Source: Tetragonia tetragonoides
Taxonomy: Eukaryota > Streptophyta > Magnoliopsida > Caryophyllales > Aizoaceae
Direction: 5' to 3'
NCBI GenBank assembly: GCA_038025085.1
Contig: CM076139.1
Coordinates: forward strand, 47,534,807-47,598,806
DNA: 64,000 nt
Translations under genes and position numbers: made by a program
Notes under the pieces: generated by a model
Told to the model about the DNA's origin: nothing
Databases searched by the model: none
The model's input: only the letters and a program-made list of their open reading frames with translations
Part shown: positions 61,201-64,000 of the stretch, piece by piece
Layout: each line of letters begins with the position of its first letter
How positions within the stretch are numbered: position 1 is the stretch's first letter

Positions 61201-62557
61201 CAGAGGATAACCATCATAATGCCGCGGGTAATCCACCACTGCCATGTCGTAATCAACTAGTATGTCTGACAATAAGCTGCTGCTGTTCGGATCCTCCTCC
61301 CGGAAGTTGAACACCATGCAAGAAGCACCTGGATGGCAATTTCGCAAACTTGCTACCACAGCTCCCATATATGACTTGTACTCATTTTCACTCAAAACAG
61401 AAGTTGATAAGCAACAACCAAACACTGCATTAGAAACATAAAGGATTACTTGTTTAGAGAACATACAAAGATTTTCACAAGTTTATTTAGCAACTCTCAA
61501 GCATGAATTCCAATTAGTGGCAGTGTCAATATTACAAATTGCTATATTATGTTGTCATTAAAAGGTTTCAAGCTGTTCTTGTTTGACAGAGCAATTTACA
61601 TTTCTAATACATACAATATTAGGAATGTGCTTTTAGATCCAACCCAAACTAGTGTTATTTTTATTTTTGGGCACCATTTTTGTAAAAACAATTCAGAATA
61701 GTAAGAGTTTATTTTATTTTTTCTATCTTATTTTGTTGGGGGTGTCAGAAACCGCCTCCTAAATAGTTGGTATTCGAGATCCTATAAACCCTGATATCAT
61801 CATGTGATGATGAAAATATGGAAAAACTATTAGATAATAGTCTCGGAACTCCCAGCTGTCACAATTACCGTTTTTTTTTGGGGGGGGGGTTGAATTTGAG
61901 TGAGCTCTATGTGTTTTGGGAGGGGTGGGAAAATTGGTCACAAACCATGTAATAATCTCCAGAAAATATGATAATATATAAACATGTTAATAATTTTAAT
62001 CTAGATTGTTCTACCACGCATATATATGCATATAAAGGCAAATTTAAAACCTCCACACACTTCTCAAATTCATGAAACATCAATATATGCATGCCATGAA
62101 TACAACTAATAAGTCATCAATTGTTGGAAAGAAATGGGTTGGCGTAGACCAATTAGCTGAGCTAGGAGTAAACAAGTCTCAATATTTATTTTGTTTATGT
62201 GGATAATGTTGCACTAACCTCAGGACCAACTATTTTACCTTCATGCAATAATAAGTTTTCGGACTAAATACCTATAAAGCGTTTAATGGTTTAGATTGAG
62301 GCTCTAGGTATATATATATTAGATCTTTTCCTTCTCCTCTTGTATATAAATTTAACGTACTACTATCCTATAAAAATAGAAAAATTTACATACTAATGAA
62401 GTTTACTTTGCCATTTAAAAAAGGAAAAAAAAAAAAGGCACATTAGGAACAAAGAACAACGAGTACTTTTCATATAGTTCATACCATAAATACGTTCAGA
62501 GATTTCATGAAGGTGCTCCGGTAGCCTCCGAGAGAATGATCGCCGAAACAACGACAT
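58233..62557 (-). CDS. Formin-derived gene: PTEN-C2 region plus eleven repeats, no FH1/FH2
   Basis: Four exons: 62557-62485 (MSLFRRSFSRRLPEHLHEIS), 61424-60715, 60214-59994 and 59837-58233. Exons 1-2 encode the PTEN-like phosphatase domain of class II plant formins (SENEYKSYMGAVVASL, LPLEMIHYFLRSSESWLSLE, HCEPGGWPVLAFM; family members usually have HCERGGWP). Exon 3 encodes the C2 domain (VQGDVFLECIHLYDDLV, then IDVPRNTKC and PKDFKAE) but is one base short; frame is lost at the T run near 60066-60071. Exon 4 starts VLFRDINESP and FYEVEEIF as in formins, then has eleven repeats of about 32 residues (typical core SKNIVVVDGSQIQDVKGHDH), a Lys/Pro-rich end and a stop at 58233. The actin-nucleating FH2 domain and FH1 are missing. 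In formins the PTEN-C2 part binds membrane lipids. It may be a pseudogene or a truncated membrane-binding protein. Confidence 0.8.
58430..59480 (-). repeat. Eleven coding tandem repeats of about 96 bp in formin exon 4
   Basis: The repeat consensus reads roughly HKQTSEAESDV..SKNIIVVDGSQIQDVKGHD. Unit length varies from about 25 to 34 residues without breaking the frame, so all indels are multiples of three. The repeats have diverged strongly from each other, which shows the array is not new. Confidence 0.85.
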
Positions 62558-62773
62558 GATCAGCTAGCAGAAGCAGAAGTAAACTAACAAATTAAATCAA
62601 ATGATGTAATCTTAGATAGCTAGGTAGCTTATGGTTTTGATAACAAAATATATAAATGAACGAGGCTTAATATAATCTTAAATTAGATAGCTAGCTAGCT
62701 TATGGGTACACAATAAAGAAGAGAAATATGGTTTACAACCAACCTTAGGAACACACAATATAATGGAGGTACC

Positions 62774-62831
<58 letters not shown>

Positions 62832-64000
62832 GAGGTGTAAGAAGAAGGGTTAAGGGTGCATGATGATCGAGATGGAGAAAAGAAGAATTCAATAAGATGG
62901 TGATCAGTTTGACTTCTGATTCTGAATGTGTCAAACTCTATGAGGAGTGAGCACGACTGCTCTTTTTTGTTGTGGCGACAGCTGCATATAATCTTTCTTT
63001 GTCAATTTTTTTTTTTTATGTGTTTGAGTACTTCTCTATAATATTCTCCTCTTCCTTTTTAAATTTCATTAGTGGTTTCTTATATCATCTTTGATTAGCC
63101 ACCAGTTTAGCTATCTACCGTTGATAACAGTGACTATCCCCTGACCTGATTTGTACATATTTTGAAGGGTGCGTGAGACAGTTGTCTAAAGGAATTGTGT
63201 TCAAAGCGAGGATCCAACTCTCGACCTTAAAAGATGGATGAGTCTCTAAATCTATATGTTCAACCACGCACACCCTCCTTGAGTGAGCTTTATAAAGTTG
63301 ATTTAATCAAAATAGCTAATTATATTGTTGCAATTTGTAGGTTTGTACTTGTAGACTTCAAATTCACTTAGCTTAGGTTTGATTGGGGTTTTTCCAATTG
63401 TTTGGTTTATATCAAAAGAAAGGAAATAATTTTTAGGGAGAAAAACATTTTCACTTATAAAGATAATAATATTTTCTCTTCAAAAAGAAGGAAAAACGGC
63501 TTTTTCTTTTGTGGGACACTATATGCGGACACACTGGGTGACGGCTCACATGTTGTTCTTAGGCTAGCCTTGGAGCTGAAGCAATACTGCACGTCATGAA
63601 GCATTGAAGCCCATGGATCGTATCGTGTCAGTTGCAGTCCCAAGCAACAACATATGGGTTGCCTTGGCACAAATTGGTTCTTACTTTTAATTCATGTCAC
63701 GTCATTAGACAATGTAGCATTCTTTTTTCCTTTTTGCAATTTTAGACTCTGGAGATGGTAGAGATGAAAAACGCCCTATGGACCATACTCAAGCTTTGGA
63801 TCAATGTCTTTAGAAGCAAAAAAATTAAAGTAATTCAAAATTGGAGTTAGGGCATGTTCTTTTCAACTGGTTATTAGTTTTGCCCAGTTTTTTCCAGTTT
63901 TCACCAGTTTTTTCCAGTATTCACCAGTTACAAGTTATAAAATACATTTTTACCCAATTATGCCCAGTTTAACCCACTTTTCTCCAATTCATTCCATTTT
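62558..64000. other. Region upstream of the formin-derived gene
   Basis: Contains the GA microsatellite, a degraded SINE near 63200-63290 (minus) and, from 63852, the end of a MITE-like repeat (GGGCATGTTCTTTTCAACT, then short CCAGTTTT/CACCAG repeats) that runs off the window. No gene is visible. Confidence 0.45.
62777..62828. repeat. (GA)26 microsatellite upstream of the formin-derived gene
   Basis: An uninterrupted 52-bp GA run about 220 bp upstream of the start codon at 62557. On the gene's strand it is a CT tract, a common plant 5' UTR or promoter element, and likely length-polymorphic. Confidence 0.95.

Overview
The window is nuclear DNA of a flowering plant, almost certainly a eudicot. 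Genes are split by AT-rich GT-AG introns, the products are plant-specific (a CYP98A hydroxylase, a UMAMIT/WAT1-type transporter, a MAP65, a PTEN-C2 formin, a 2-oxoglutarate dioxygenase, a GID1-like carboxylesterase), and the intergenic DNA is packed with plant transposon families. I cannot fix the species from the sequence.

Layout. 1-1020 is a repeat-rich stretch with a 73-bp tandem array. A 2-oxoglutarate dioxygenase gene (+) runs 3015-9622; intron 1 carries a non-autonomous LTR element with a 0.5-kb tandem array, and intron 2 a Helitron-like insertion. A carboxylesterase pseudogene (-) lies at 10866-11869. 12601-15585 is a nested cluster: a hAT-like element holding a Pack-MULE-like element and a CACTA-like foldback. 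16842-23029 is a complete but decayed Copia retrotransposon (-) with a perfect 5-bp target duplication. 24003-24435 holds tRNA-derived SINEs. A seven-exon UMAMIT transporter gene (+) spans 25027-27965, and an eleven-exon MAP65 gene (-) spans 30996-38305. A 2.85-kb solo-LTR-like element (39803-42656) splits a SINE. A seven-exon P450 gene with an apparent 1-bp frameshift (+) spans 44124-52928, followed by a small TRIM element (53147-54411). The CYP98A gene (+, 55335-57541) faces a formin-derived gene (-, 58233-62557) tail to tail; the latter has the PTEN-C2 part and eleven copies of a roughly 32-residue repeat, but no FH1 or FH2 domain.

The genes do not form an obvious pathway. CYP98A serves phenylpropanoid (lignin and chlorogenate) synthesis, MAP65 bundles microtubules, and the UMAMIT protein probably exports amino acids or related metabolites. 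The two oxygenases and the esterase are metabolic genes without a shared substrate that can be inferred. Four genes are intact across all exons (dioxygenase, transporter, MAP65, CYP98A). Three carry frameshifts (carboxylesterase twice, the first P450 once, the formin once).

Most observations worth following are transposon biology: target duplications, primer-binding sites and terminal repeats can be read directly for many elements. The oddest protein-coding object is the formin-derived gene.
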